This document shows positions 39,077 through 49,922 of a stretch of 64,000 nucleotides of DNA, piece by piece. Position numbers and translations under genes: made by a program. The stretch covers positions 62,001 to 126,000 of the forward strand of contig NC_011244.1 of assembly GCF_000019705.1 (NCBI RefSeq). Reading direction: 5' to 3'. Within the stretch, counting starts at the first letter, position 1. Each line of letters starts with the position of its first letter. The DNA comes from Borrelia recurrentis A1. GTDB taxonomy: Bacteria > Spirochaetota > Spirochaetia > Borreliales > Borreliaceae. The notes under the pieces were generated by a model that worked only from the letters and a program-made list of their open reading frames with translations, made no database searches and had not been told where the DNA came from.

Positions 39077-39673
39077 TCATCTATTTTTAATTAAGCTGGC
39101 TTTCGCCATTTTACCTCTTACAACAGCTGCAGTCTGTTGATCTCCAAGATAAACATTAATCTTTTTTATATTAACTTTAGCATTAGGAATCATAACTTTT
39201 TCGAATAAATTTACTCTTTGAGAAGTAATATTAAGTTCTAATTCTAATAAATTAGCTTGCTCATCTAAAATCTCAAGTTCTGCATTTATTTGAATAATGT
39301 TCTTAATAGCCTCTATGCCCACATCTACCCAATAAGGAGTCAATAAAAGATCATGTTTAATATCTTCATATTCAACTGACTCAAATACGGGTATAGTAAT
39401 ACCTGCTATGTTTGTAAAACCCTTTCTTACTTTTTTAATTTGAATCCAATCTTGAAAAGGAAATCTCTCACCAAATAACGAAATCCAAAATTTCATATTC
39501 CTTTTCAATTTATCCCTTTCAAGTTTTTTCACTTCTTTCAAAGCCTTAACTTTTCTAATTTCCAAATGAAGTTGTTGTTTTTTAAGTTGCAACGTAGGTA
39601 AATACCTACTAAACATTTTAAGATCATCTTTTTGTTTTTTAAGTTCATTTTTTGTCAACTTAACTTTAGGCAT
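39077..39673 (-). CDS. atpD: V-type ATPase subunit D (central shaft)
   Basis: 198 residues, two long helices that form the coiled-coil rotor shaft (about 10-75 and 120-180), typical of subunit D: VKLTKNELKKQKDDLKMFSRYLP at the start and the ...RVNLFEKVMIPNAKVNIKKI segment near residue 155. It lies 2 nt downstream of subunit B. It couples rotation between the A3B3 head and the K ring. Confidence 0.95.
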   Translation of the reverse strand: MPKVKLTKNELKKQKDDLKMFSRYLPTLQLKKQQLHLEIRKVKALKEVKKLERDKLKRNMKFWISLFGERFPFQDWIQIKKVRKGFTNIAGITIPVFESVEYEDIKHDLLLTPYWVDVGIEAIKNIIQINAELEILDEQANLLELELNITSQRVNLFEKVMIPNAKVNIKKINVYLGDQQTAAVVRGKMAKASLIKNR

Positions 39674-39675
39674 CT

Positions 39676-40983
39676 CTAATCCCTATTTTTAGGCCAATAC
39701 TTTTCCAGCAGTTCTGTTTTAATGCCAGTCTCATTAGGTTCAAAACAACTAGAGAGAATAGTCCAACCCAAATCCAAAGCCTCTTCTAACGGAATATTAA
39801 GAGACAAATCCATAAGTTTACTCTCAAACATATTGCTATACTTAAGAAGCTTTTCATCCCACTCTGTCATATTAAATCCCATAGCTTTTTTCTCTATAGA
39901 TTCTCTTGAAGATGCATAAAGCTTAATCATTGAATCCATAATCGTCCTATGGTCATCTCTTGTCTTTCCATTAACCATTTGCTTAAGTCTTGAAAGAGAG
40001 CCAAAAGGCTCAATTCTGCCTCTCCTTAAATAGTATTGTCCTTCAGTAATATAACCCGTATTATCAGGTACTGGATGAGTAACATCATCTCCAGGCATTG
40101 TAGTAACTGCAAGTACAGTAATTGATCCTGCACCTTCAAAATCAATAGCCTTCTCATATCTAGATGCAAGCTGAGAATATAAATCACCAGGATAACCTCT
40201 ATTAGATGGCACTTGCTCCATAGTAATAGCTATTTCTTTCATAGCATCCGCAAAATTGGTCATATCGGTTAAAAGTACCAAAACTTTTTTTCCCTGCAAA
40301 GCAAATTTTTCAGCAACAGCAAGAGAAATATCAGGAACAATTAAAGACTCAACAACAGGATCATTGGCTGTATTTACAAAAAAGATTGTCCTACTTAAAG
40401 CTCCACCACTTTCAAGTGAATCCTTAAACGTTAAATAATCATCATTTTTAAGTCCCATTCCTCCAAGAATAATGAGATCAACCTCAGCTTGAAGAGCTAT
40501 CCTTACAAGAAGCTCATTATAAGGTTCCCCAGACACAGAAAATATTGGTAATTTCTGAGATTCAACAAGAGTATTAAAAACATCTATCATTGGAATTCCA
40601 GTCCTTATCATATTTCTTGGCACAATACGCTTTGCAGGATTAACCGATGGACCACCAATTTCAATTAAATTATCCTCAAGACGTGGCCCTCCGTCTTTAG
40701 GATTACCAGCACCATCAAAAATTCTACCAAGTAAATTTTCAGAAAATGTTACTTGCATTGGATGGCCCAAAAACTTAACTTCATCTGAAGTTGAAATGCC
40801 TATTGTTCCATTATAAACTTGCAGAGAAACCTTATCCCTCTCTAGCTTAATCACTTCCGCTAAGGAACTTCCATTTTTGGATTTTACAATGGCAAGTTCT
40901 CCATATTTAACACTTTTTGCTATAACAGTTATTACATTCCCAATAATAGATTCTATCTTACTATATACTCTCTTCATTTGCAC
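39676..40983 (-). CDS. atpB: V-type ATPase subunit B (non-catalytic)
   Basis: 435 residues of the non-catalytic hexamer subunit. N-terminal beta-barrel, then the nucleotide-fold domain with a degenerate P-loop ([13 protein letters not shown]), [16 protein letters not shown] and the C-terminal helical domain. No Walker A lysine, as expected for B. The arginine SSRESI near the C-terminal domain lies near the A/B interface. Three nt after subunit A. Confidence 0.96.
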   Translation of the reverse strand: MQMKRVYSKIESIIGNVITVIAKSVKYGELAIVKSKNGSSLAEVIKLERDKVSLQVYNGTIGISTSDEVKFLGHPMQVTFSENLLGRIFDGAGNPKDGGPRLEDNLIEIGGPSVNPAKRIVPRNMIRTGIPMIDVFNTLVESQKLPIFSVSGEPYNELLVRIALQAEVDLIILGGMGLKNDDYLTFKDSLESGGALSRTIFFVNTANDPVVESLIVPDISLAVAEKFALQGKKVLVLLTDMTNFADAMKEIAITMEQVPSNRGYPGDLYSQLASRYEKAIDFEGAGSITVLAVTTMPGDDVTHPVPDNTGYITEGQYYLRRGRIEPFGSLSRLKQMVNGKTRDDHRTIMDSMIKLYASSRESIEKKAMGFNMTEWDEKLLKYSNMFESKLMDLSLNIPLEEALDLGWTILSSCFEPNETGIKTELLEKYWPKNRD

Positions 40984-40986
40984 ACC

Positions 40987-42717
40987 TCAAAAATCCAATT
41001 TTTTAGAACGTAATAAATTTTTTAAATTAATTTCTAATTTATTAAACTTTTCTTGCTTAAAGGGAGCAAGATTCATATCTAAAATATTTTGTCTTAAATC
41101 ATTTATAAAACTTCTTGCTTCCAATTTATTTTCAAATTTAAAATCTGATTGTAAAATCTTATAAAGAATATTAAACATATAATTTTGACGCTCAAAACTC
41201 ACAGCAGCATCAACACTATCGAATGAATTTTGCTGTAAATAACATGAATCTAAAAGTTCAGATTTCAAATACACAACAAAGTCATCAATACTCACCCCAT
41301 CTTCTCCAACAACTCTCATCATCTGATTAACTTCATTTCCCTTAACCAAAAAAGCCCTTGCATATTCTGTTGCCTCATATTCAACTACACCTCTATATTT
41401 ACTCCAAGAGTCAAGAGGATTAATTGCTGGAAATTTCCTAGCATCTGATCTCTCTCTTGTAAGACCATGAAATGCTCCTACCACTTTCAAAGTTGCTTGA
41501 GTTACTGGTTCTTCAAAATTACCCCCAGCAGGACTAACAGAACCACCCACAGTTACAGATCCAACACTGCCATTATTTAAAACAACAACACCTGCTCTTT
41601 CATAAAATGATGCAATAACAGATTCAAGATATGCTGGAAATGCCTCATCCCCTGGTATTTCCTCAAGACGACCTGACATCTCTCTCATAGCCTGAGCCCA
41701 CCTTGAAGTTGAATCTGCCAACAAGAGTATATCAAGACCCATTTGCCTATAATATTCACTAATAGTAATAGCTGTATAAACTGATGCTTCACGAGCAGCA
41801 ACGGGCATAGAAGACGTATTACAAATAATACATGTTCTCTCCATTAATGATTTACCTGTTCTTGGATCTGTAAGTTCAGGAAACTCTTTCAGAGTTTCTA
41901 CTACCTCACCTGCTCGCTCACCACAAGCAGCAATAATTACAATATCAACATCAGCATTACGACTCGTAACCTGTTGAAGAACCGTCTTACCAGCACCAAA
42001 AGGTCCAGGAATACAAAATGTACCACCCTTTGCAACCGGAAAGAATGTATCTATTATTCTTGTTTGAGTTACCATGGTCTCATTAGGAATAAGTCTCTTT
42101 TTATAACTAGTAACGGGAACTTTCACAGGCCAATGAAACGACATAGTAATAATATGTTTACCCCCAGCATCATCTTCAATAACAGCAATCCTATCATCTA
42201 CAGTATAATCACCATCACCAACTATCTCTATAATTCTATAAGAATCTCTCCTATCAAATGGAACCATAATTTTATGATTAATTGTACCTTCGATGACAAA
42301 TCCAAGAAAATCTCCAGCAACAATAAAATCTCCAACTTTTGCAGTTGCATTAAAACTCCATTTTTTATTTCTATCAAGAGCACTTAAATATAAACCCCTC
42401 TCTAAAAAAAAACCACACTTAGTAGCAAGCTCTGGTAATGGATTTTGAAGACCATCATACACCTGACTTAAAAGACCAGGTCCTAACTCAACTGTTAAAA
42501 GCTTATCTGTAAACTCAACATCATCTCCAACAGCAATTCCTCTTGTCATTTCAAACACTTGAGCATCAACTTCTCCATCTCTAATACGGATTATTTCAGC
42601 TTTTAAACTCTGACCACCTGTTTTAATAAAAACAATTTCATTCATGGAAACCGTACCTACCATTTCAATAGTAACCAAATTTCCAATAACACCTACTACT
42701 TTTCCTTTAGCTTCCAT
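40987..42717 (-). CDS. atpA: V-type ATPase subunit A (catalytic)
   Basis: 576 residues. Walker A GPFGAGKTV, Walker B region ILLLADSTSRWAQA, catalytic GER of IIAACGERAGEVVE, and the non-homologous bulge region typical of A subunits (about residues 115-190). It hydrolyses or makes ATP as part of A3B3. Operon order E-DUF2764-A-B-D-I-K matches that of chlamydiae and treponemes as I recall it. No F-type ATP synthase genes appear in the window. Confidence 0.97.
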   Translation of the reverse strand: MEAKGKVVGVIGNLVTIEMVGTVSMNEIVFIKTGGQSLKAEIIRIRDGEVDAQVFEMTRGIAVGDDVEFTDKLLTVELGPGLLSQVYDGLQNPLPELATKCGFFLERGLYLSALDRNKKWSFNATAKVGDFIVAGDFLGFVIEGTINHKIMVPFDRRDSYRIIEIVGDGDYTVDDRIAVIEDDAGGKHIITMSFHWPVKVPVTSYKKRLIPNETMVTQTRIIDTFFPVAKGGTFCIPGPFGAGKTVLQQVTSRNADVDIVIIAACGERAGEVVETLKEFPELTDPRTGKSLMERTCIICNTSSMPVAAREASVYTAITISEYYRQMGLDILLLADSTSRWAQAMREMSGRLEEIPGDEAFPAYLESVIASFYERAGVVVLNNGSVGSVTVGGSVSPAGGNFEEPVTQATLKVVGAFHGLTRERSDARKFPAINPLDSWSKYRGVVEYEATEYARAFLVKGNEVNQMMRVVGEDGVSIDDFVVYLKSELLDSCYLQQNSFDSVDAAVSFERQNYMFNILYKILQSDFKFENKLEARSFINDLRQNILDMNLAPFKQEKFNKLEINLKNLLRSKKLDF

Positions 42718-42727
42718 TTAAATTCCT

Positions 42728-43273
42728 TCAAAAATTTTTACTTATTTTGATACTTAATTTTTGACAAACATCATCAAAATTTTTCTCACCTATCTCTTCT
42801 CTAAAGAGACTTCTCCTTGAAATTAACATTAACTTTAAAAAATAAATTATCAACTTTTCAAAGTTAAATTCATTTCCAACTTCAAGTTCTGTTAAAAATT
42901 GCCACTTTAAAATATCAATTCCTAGTTCTACCTCAAAAGGATTTTCTTTAAGACAAAGAGGTTTCAAAATTCCTAAATAATAACTAGAAAAATAAGGAGA
43001 TTCTAAATATATATCTTTCTCAAATCCCAATTTTTCAGCCCTAATAACTGCCAGAGTATATCTTATTATTTCTTCAAATTCAAAAAACTTCTTAGCAACC
43101 TCTGAACTTTCTTTATTAAATCTCAACTCTGACAAATCCTTTATAAAAAGAAAATCTTCTCTACTTAAAACAATCTCAACATTATCAAAAAAATCCGATA
43201 TGCTCCATACCTTTTCAACCTTTAAATCAAGATAAGGTAATGAGGATATAATATAGTAATATGAACTTAACAT
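42728..43273 (-). CDS. DUF2764-type V-ATPase-associated protein
   Basis: 181 residues, acidic, helical. N-terminal [13 protein letters not shown] matches the start I associate with DUF2764, the family always found between subunits E and A in bacterial V-ATPase operons of this type. Its function is not established; it could take the place of subunit C (d) or F, for which no gene is seen here. It starts 9 nt after subunit E. Confidence 0.82.
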   Translation of the reverse strand: MLSSYYYIISSLPYLDLKVEKVWSISDFFDNVEIVLSREDFLFIKDLSELRFNKESSEVAKKFFEFEEIIRYTLAVIRAEKLGFEKDIYLESPYFSSYYLGILKPLCLKENPFEVELGIDILKWQFLTELEVGNEFNFEKLIIYFLKLMLISRRSLFREEIGEKNFDDVCQKLSIKISKNF

Positions 43274-43282
43274 ACTATACTC

Positions 43283-43879
43283 CTAATCCAATTTTATAAT
43301 TTCCTTAAACCTTGGATTTAAATATTCAAAAAGAATGTCAGCAATAGCTTCTGATGTAAAATCATAATATAAACTACCGTCTCTCTGTTGGACTTTAAAC
43401 CCTTTATTTATACCCTTAAAAGGTTTTATTTCAATTTCAGCACCAAATTTATTTCTTATGCTTGTTTTTAAAATAGATGATAAATTATCAATATCAGATT
43501 CATTAAGCATAATATCTATCTTATCATCTTTACCCCAAACATCTAAAACCCTAATAATCAGTTCTCTTAAAAAATTAGAATCATAGACACTAGAAACAGA
43601 ATCTTTTAAAGCAGATTTAAAAAGAGATTTAATACTATTTTCAGTACCAATAACTAAATCTCTAAATGCTTGACGAGATGCTTCAAGAGAATATCTCTTA
43701 TAATCATAAGCTTCTTTTTCGGCTTTTATTTTTAACTCTTTAGCCTCACTCTCAGCCTTTAAAATAATAGCTTCAGCTTCTTGCTTTGCATTAAGAATAA
43801 TTTCACTTGCCAGCCTTTCAGCTTCATCAAGTCCATCTTTTTTAATTTTATTTATTAAATCTTTAACTTCAAATTGCAC
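43283..43879 (-). CDS. atpE: V-type ATPase subunit E (peripheral stalk)
   Basis: 198 residues. N-terminal long charged helix with A/E/K heptads (LASEIILNAKQEAEAIILKAE), C-terminal mixed domain ending in DILFEYLNPRFKEI, both typical of stalk subunit E. The start codon is GTG (43879) with GAGGAG 5 nt upstream. First gene of the operon; the promoter is at 43941-43969. Confidence 0.93.
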   Translation of the reverse strand: MQFEVKDLINKIKKDGLDEAERLASEIILNAKQEAEAIILKAESEAKELKIKAEKEAYDYKRYSLEASRQAFRDLVIGTENSIKSLFKSALKDSVSSVYDSNFLRELIIRVLDVWGKDDKIDIMLNESDIDNLSSILKTSIRNKFGAEIEIKPFKGINKGFKVQQRDGSLYYDFTSEAIADILFEYLNPRFKEIIKLD

Positions 43880-43940
43880 TATAACTCCTCAATATACAAA
43901 AAAGTAATCCAAAATACTCAATAAACAAATCTTTGCATAA

Positions 43941-43969
43941 AGTATACCAATAAATTTTTGATTATTAAA
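43941..43969 (-). promoter_or_regulatory. Promoter of the V-ATPase operon
   Basis: Minus strand TTTAAT (43969-43964), 17 nt, TATACT (43946-43941). Predicted start near 43934, leader of about 55 nt containing the GAGGAG SD. Confidence 0.5.
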
Positions 43970-43985
43970 AGTCACAATATCAAAA

Positions 43986-44381
43986 TTATATATCATGAAA
44001 AAAATTTCCAATAATCTTATAAACATTAATATCATAAACTATACTAAGGTCTTTTTCTGGAAACTTTTCCTTAAGTTTTGCACCAAAAACCTCAATACCC
44101 TTTTCCACAATTTTTTTATTAAATTCTACATCAACTACATCAAGAGTTATCATTTCAATAATAATTAAATATCCTCTACCAAATTTAGAACCATATCCAA
44201 ACGTAAAAGAAGTTGTAACACGAAAGAGTCCATCCAAACATCCATTAGCTGCTTTACCTCTAGAAAGCCTACTCGGATGCAATTCATAAGCATTACCAAA
44301 CTCATCTTCAAGAATAGAGTCAACATAAAGACAAATATTAAACAATACACTCTCAAATTCTTGAAACTTTAATATACCCAT
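43986..44381 (-). CDS. Hypothetical protein between mutS2 and the V-ATPase operon
   Basis: 131 residues, soluble, not recognised. Features: an N-terminal helix (FQEFESVLFNICLYVDSILED), a Gly/Arg-rich loop (HPSRLSRGKAANGCLDGLFR), and a beta-strand region (GYLIIIEMITLDVVD) followed by an amphipathic helix. Its start abuts the mutS2 stop without a gap, so it is probably transcribed with mutS2. Confidence 0.78.
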   Translation of the reverse strand: MGILKFQEFESVLFNICLYVDSILEDEFGNAYELHPSRLSRGKAANGCLDGLFRVTTSFTFGYGSKFGRGYLIIIEMITLDVVDVEFNKKIVEKGIEVFGAKLKEKFPEKDLSIVYDINVYKIIGNFFHDI

Positions 44382-46717
44382 TTAAAATTCTACTATTGTT
44401 TTTCCAACCCCTCCATCATTTGGATGAGCAAAATAATATTTTTTAATAAACGTTATATCTTTTAAAAATGCGTGCACTCCTTCCATTAGCAAACCTTCTC
44501 CTTTGCCATGAATGATTTCAAATTTAGAAACATTTTTAAGTAACATATCATCTATTTTTTTACCCAAGAAGTTTATAGCCTCAGCCACCCTCATTCCCCT
44601 AATATCAACTATTAAATTTAATGTATCATCTTGCTGTTCAAAAGAAAAACTAAATTTTTTATCACAACCTCTTGGAGCTCTATCATTATACAATATTTTC
44701 TCTAAACTAACAGCTGCAACTGTAATCTTAAATACACCTGTATTTATAATAAATCCTTTTTTAGTAACACCTATTATCTCTCCTGAAAAATTTGAGCCTA
44801 ATACTCTAACTTTATCTCCTATTCTAAATTCAACTTTAGTAGCAATTTTTTGATTTAACATTTCAATTTTAGTAACCTTAGAAGCTATATTATCTGAAAT
44901 ATCAGCTATAAATTTTTTATTCTTAAAAAGACAAACACCTTCTTCTTTTATCTCTCTAACCAAATTTTCTAAGGTCTGTCTTGTTTTTTTTAAAAACTCT
45001 TTTTGTTCATTAACAAGATTCTCTTCCAAATTTCTTTCTCTTAATACAAGAGTCTCCCGAATATCATTAATCTCAACTTCTTTAAGCTCAATAAATTTAA
45101 GCTTATTCTTTATTTTTTCCTCAAGTAAATATATTTCTCTCTCTTTTTCCGTAAGTCTTGCCAATATCTCATTAACTTCCGTCTTGCTAGACTCATAAAT
45201 ATTTTTAGCTCTAGATATTATGTTAAAATCAACAAGAAATTTGCTTGCAACACTAAAAGCAAAGCTTTCCCCTGGAACAGAAAACATTAACTTATAACTG
45301 GGCTCCATTTTATCTAAATCCATTTGCATTGAATCATTAATAACATTTTCATGAGTATATGCAAAATATTTAAGAGCATTATAATGGGTTGAGATAATCA
45401 CAAAAGCATTAATACAAATCAAATGTTCAAGAATAGCTATAGCCAATGCTTGTCCTTGTTCAATATCAGTACCTGAACAAAATTCATCAAATATCAAAAG
45501 ACTATCTTTTGTTGCATGCTTTAAAATATAAGCAATATTATTCATATGACTTGAAAAAGTTGATAGAGAATTCAAAATTGACTGTTCATCTCCAACATCA
45601 ACTAAAATGTTATCAAAAATCTTAAAGGTACTAGACTCATCAACTGGAATTGGAATTCCAAATTGGAACATAGCGCTCAAAAGAGCAACTGTTTTTAATG
45701 TTGCTGTTTTTCCACCAGCATTAGGACCTGTAATAACAACAACTCTATTATTTAAAGGAGAAAAATTAATAGGCTTTGCATTCTTTATTAAAGGATGCCT
45801 AGCATTCATAATATTCAAATCACCATCAAGTTTAGGAAAAATTCCTTGATTTTGAATCCCATAAATTGCTCTGGATTTTAAAGAATCATAATATATAAAA
45901 TTACTATAAAGAGATTTTAAGATAAAAATATGTTTTCGTATTTCATCTGATAATTTTTGCAAAATTCTAAAAACGATATGTGTCTTTTCAAAATTTAAAA
46001 AACTCAATCTATTATTTTCACTTATCATTTCATTTGGTTCAACATAGAATGTTTCACCAGATGAGGAAACAGATATAACATTGCCTTTAATTCTATTTTT
46101 AAAACTGGATTTAAGAGCAATGGTACATTTACCTGATTTATAATAAATAAGATTAGAGCTTAAATAATTTGCATTTAAATTTATTATCTGTTTAATTTGC
46201 TTTTCAATTTTTTTATTCAAATTTCTAATTTCAAAATCAATCTTATCATATCTCTTATCAACACCATGCTTTATTTTAAGTTCATCAATATCAACATATT
46301 TACATAAAAATTCTAGTAAATATTTTAAATTTGGATATACAAATAATAATTTTTTTAAAACATCAATTTCACCCCGAAATTTAAGTTCATGTTTTTCTAA
46401 AAAAAACATTATTCTTAAAATTTCTTTTAGAAAGAGAATAATATTCTTAATCTCTTCGATAGAAATTCTTGATTTTTTTTAAGGAGTAAAACAATAGACT
46501 CATTTATACTCTCAAGACAATAATTTGGATATTCTTCATCAAGTTCAATAAGATTTTTAATTAAATTAACAAAAGAACATACTTCCTGAATTTCTCTATC
46601 AGTTTTTAATATTTGCTGTTCATTTAAAAGTTTAACCGTATCTGAAATAGTTACATAAGATGCAACTGAAGATAATATTTGATAAAAATCAATTTTTTCC
46701 AAATATTTCTCTTGCAT
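44382..46717 (-). pseudogene. mutS2: MutS2 endonuclease/ATPase, split by a -1 frameshift in an 8-A run
   Basis: MutS2 acts on recombination intermediates or collided ribosomes. Here the frame is broken. The N-terminal part runs from ATG 46717 ([16 protein letters not shown]) to a stop at 46427; the rest, with P-loop GPNAGGKTA, FDEFCSGTD and the C-terminal Smr domain (DIRGMR, HGKGEG), is in another frame. The frames meet at eight A (minus strand, plus T at 46473-46480). Nine A, or a -1 slip there, would restore a protein of about 778 residues, close to the B. burgdorferi length as I recall it. It may be a mutation, a sequencing error or a slippage site. Confidence 0.85.
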
Positions 46718-47630
46718 AACTTTTATATCTCTTAAGTTCACTAAAAATTTTCAAATAACTATTATACCTAGCTTCTGCAATTTTAAATCCAATTTGACTT
46801 ATTACAAAACAATTTGGCTCATTGATATGTAAACAAGAATTAAATCTACATAAATCATTAAAATATTTAAATTCTTTAAAATAATATTTAAGCTCAAGAT
46901 ATCCTAAACCTTCAATGCCAAATTCCTTTATTCCAGGAGTATCAATTAAAATTTTATTATCAGAATGAAAAGCCACAGCATAAACCGTAGTATGTCTGCC
47001 TCGTGCATATTTATAAGATATCTCATTTATAGCCTGAGATGCATTTAAATCTATAACATTTATAAGTGAAGATTTTCCAACTCCAGATTGCCCAATAAAA
47101 GAAGTTCTTGAATTTTTAATAATTTTTTTCACCTCATCAATTCCCTGCAAAGTAACAACAGAAGTCTTAATAACTCTATAACCTAAATATTCATAAATCT
47201 TAATAAAAGAATCAACCCTCAGATTTATGCCTTCATCAACCTTATTTACCAAAATAATAGGGGTAATTCCCTGTTCCTCAGCAACTATCAATGTTCTATC
47301 AATAAATGAATTTTTAAATTCTGGAAGAGTAGCAGAACTTACAATCAAAATATTATCGATATTTGAAACAATCACTTGCCTTAAAGCAACCTTTTTATTA
47401 TAACGCCAAAAAACATTTCTACGTTCCATTCTCTCTTTAATGTATACCTTATGTTCATCATAAATATCCCCACAAACAAAATCACCCGGAACTAAAGGAC
47501 TATACTCTTTCTCCCTAGTATTTAAGAATTTACCTTTAATAACACCCTCATAAACTGTATTAGTATTAACTTCAACAACAGAATAAATATTATTAACACC
47601 CCAGAGAACCTCAAATGTACTACTATTCAA
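46689..47630 (-). CDS. rsgA: Ribosome small subunit GTPase RsgA
   Basis: A circularly permuted GTPase helping late 30S maturation. 313 residues: OB-fold (about 1-70), then G4 NKVD before G1 GQSGVGKSS and G3 DTPGIKEFG, then the zinc-binding C-domain ([14 protein letters not shown]). The start overlaps murI by ATGA (47630-47627) and its end overlaps the mutS2 start by 29 nt. Confidence 0.95.
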
Positions 47631-48391
47631 TTGAATATTCCTTTAAAATAAAAATTATATTTTTTACAAAAATTCTTATAAAAGTGTAAATTTTTATCTT
47701 GTGTTAAATAAAAATAACGTTTAAAACAATAATCACTATTTTCAACATTTTTTAACGATTTATTAAGTTCATCGGCAACAATTTTACGATTATCATAAAC
47801 GGGTATTTCTAAAACACTTTCTATCATATCTTTAATATGCAAATAATGCGTACAACCCAAAAAAACCATATCTCGTTTAGTAGATTGAACTTCAAACTTT
47901 AAAGATTTTAAATACTCAAGCGCATCTTTTTCAAAAATATCTCCATATTCAACAAATTTTACAAGTTCACCCGCAGATTTTAAAATTAAATCTATATGAT
48001 TATTCTGCTCTTTCTTGACAAATTCGCTATTAATAGTAGTATTTGTTGCAATTAAAATCACCCTTTTAAACACAAGTTCCTTAACTAAACTAACTGAAGG
48101 CAAAGTATATATTATAGGAAAATTAAAATTTAATTTATTATAAACACTAATAGAAGCTGTATTACACGCAACAACAATCGAGACAATATTATATATTTCC
48201 CTTAATTTTGAAATAAGCTCCAAAAACTCATTTAAAATAAAATTTGAACTTTTATCACCATAAGGAAAATTTTTATTATCTGCAACATAAATATAATTTC
48301 TATTAAACAATTTCTTACTTATATATTCAAAATAAGCAAGTCCACCAATACCTGAATCAAAAATAACTATAACATCTTCTAAATTGTTCAT
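47627..48391 (-). CDS. murI: Glutamate racemase
   Basis: Makes D-glutamate for peptidoglycan. 254 residues. The two catalytic cysteines are in VVACNTAS and LGCTHYLHI, the conserved FDSGIGGL is at the N-terminus, and NFPYGDKS is present. It is divergent from asnS across 118 bp and coupled to rsgA by overlap. Confidence 0.95.
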
Positions 48392-48469
48392 AAATCTTCT
48401 CTAAATTTAAGTATAAAAATTAATTTACTCTCTTTCAATTACAAAATGATAAAATAATATGGCTTAAAC

Positions 48470-48475
48470 TATAAT
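48470..48475 (+). promoter_or_regulatory. -10 box of asnS
   Basis: TATAAT at 48470-48475 gives a start near 48482, about 28 nt before the asnS ATG, with AGAGGA as SD. No convincing -35 was seen. Confidence 0.4.
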
Positions 48476-48509
48476 TATAATAAACATCAAGTTAGAGAAA
48501 GAGGAATAT

Positions 48510-49895
48510 ATGCACAAAAGTATCAAAGAAATATTAAACAACCCTATAACAAATAATACAATCACAGTCAAAGGATGGATTAGAACAAAACGAAGCAATG
48601 GTAAAATTTCATTTTTAGAAATTAATGACGGCTCAAATATTAAAGGAATTCAAGCTGTTATTGATGAAAACAATCCTCAATTTGAAAAAAAAGAATTTAA
48701 AAAGCTCACAACAGGTGCAAGCATATCCTTAACAGGAATCTTAATTTTAAGCCCTGCAAAAGGACAAACTTATGAAATTAAAACAACAAATTTTTATATA
48801 ATTGGCGAATCAGATCAAAAAACATATCCTTTACAAAAAAAAAGACATTCTTTTGAATTCTTAAGAGAAATCCCTCATCTAAGAATACGCACTAATACAT
48901 TTGGTGCTGTTGCCAGAATTAAAAACCAAATTTCTTATAAAATTCATGAATATTTTCAAAAAAACGGATTTTTTTATATTCATACACCCATTATTACATC
49001 AAACGATGGTGAAGGAGTAGGTGAAATATTTCGTGTATCTACCCTAAACCTTAATAATATTGAAAACAAAAAAGAAATTGATTTTAAAGATGATTTTTTT
49101 GGCAAACAAGCATTTCTTACAGTAACTGGACAATTGCATGGAGAAGCTTATGCAATGGCTTTATCAAAAATATATACATTTGGTCCTACCTTTAGAGCAG
49201 AAAATTCAAATACAACACGCCATGCCTCAGAATTCTGGATGATTGAACCTGAAATGGCATTTTTTACGCTTGAAGATAACATAAATTTAGCAGAAGATTT
49301 TTTAAAATACGTCCTAAGCGAAACTTTAAATCACTGTCATGAAGATATGGAATTTTTTGATAACTTCATTGAAAAGGGAGTAATAAAAAAGATTGAAGAT
49401 GTAATAAATTCTAAATTTGAAGTTATTACCTATACTCAAGCAATTAAAAAACTCGAAAATGCAAAAAAAACATTTGAAATAAAACCTTATTGGGGCATGG
49501 ATTTACAAACAGAACATGAAAGGTATTTAACAGAAGAAATTATTAAAAAACCTACTACAGTTATTGACTATCCAAAAGAATTTAAAGCATTTTACATGAA
49601 AATGAATCAAGACAATAAAACTGTAAAAGGAATGGATATTTTAGTTCCACGAATTGGAGAAATCATTGGGGGCAGTGAAAGAGAAGATAATCTAGATAAA
49701 TTGAATAATAGAATAAAAGAGCTAAACTTAGAAACAGAGACTCTTAATTGGTATTTAGATTTAAGGAGATTCGGTTCAACTCCGCATTCTGGATTTGGAC
49801 TTGGACTTGAAAGACTACTGCAATATACAACAGGAATGCCTAATATTAGAGATGTTATACCATTTCCAAGAACTCCAAAAACTCTTCATTTCTAA
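48510..49895 (+). CDS. asnS: Asparaginyl-tRNA synthetase
   Basis: 461 residues, class IIb. N-terminal OB anticodon-binding domain (VKGWIRTKRSNGKISFLEI), motif 2 FRAENSNTTRHASEFWMIEPE, motif 3 GFGLGLERLLQYTTG. Charges tRNA-Asn directly. It is followed 27 nt later by a small secreted-protein gene with no terminator between. Confidence 0.97.
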   Translation: MHKSIKEILNNPITNNTITVKGWIRTKRSNGKISFLEINDGSNIKGIQAVIDENNPQFEKKEFKKLTTGASISLTGILILSPAKGQTYEIKTTNFYIIGESDQKTYPLQKKRHSFEFLREIPHLRIRTNTFGAVARIKNQISYKIHEYFQKNGFFYIHTPIITSNDGEGVGEIFRVSTLNLNNIENKKEIDFKDDFFGKQAFLTVTGQLHGEAYAMALSKIYTFGPTFRAENSNTTRHASEFWMIEPEMAFFTLEDNINLAEDFLKYVLSETLNHCHEDMEFFDNFIEKGVIKKIEDVINSKFEVITYTQAIKKLENAKKTFEIKPYWGMDLQTEHERYLTEEIIKKPTTVIDYPKEFKAFYMKMNQDNKTVKGMDILVPRIGEIIGGSEREDNLDKLNNRIKELNLETETLNWYLDLRRFGSTPHSGFGLGLERLLQYTTGMPNIRDVIPFPRTPKTLHF

Positions 49896-49922
49896 TAAAG
49901 AGTTTTCGAAAGGAGAAAAACA

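Noticed and set aside
44165-44356. 63-codon frame overlapping the 131-aa gene
   Set aside because: Same strand, other frame, no SD; composition is that of a shifted frame.
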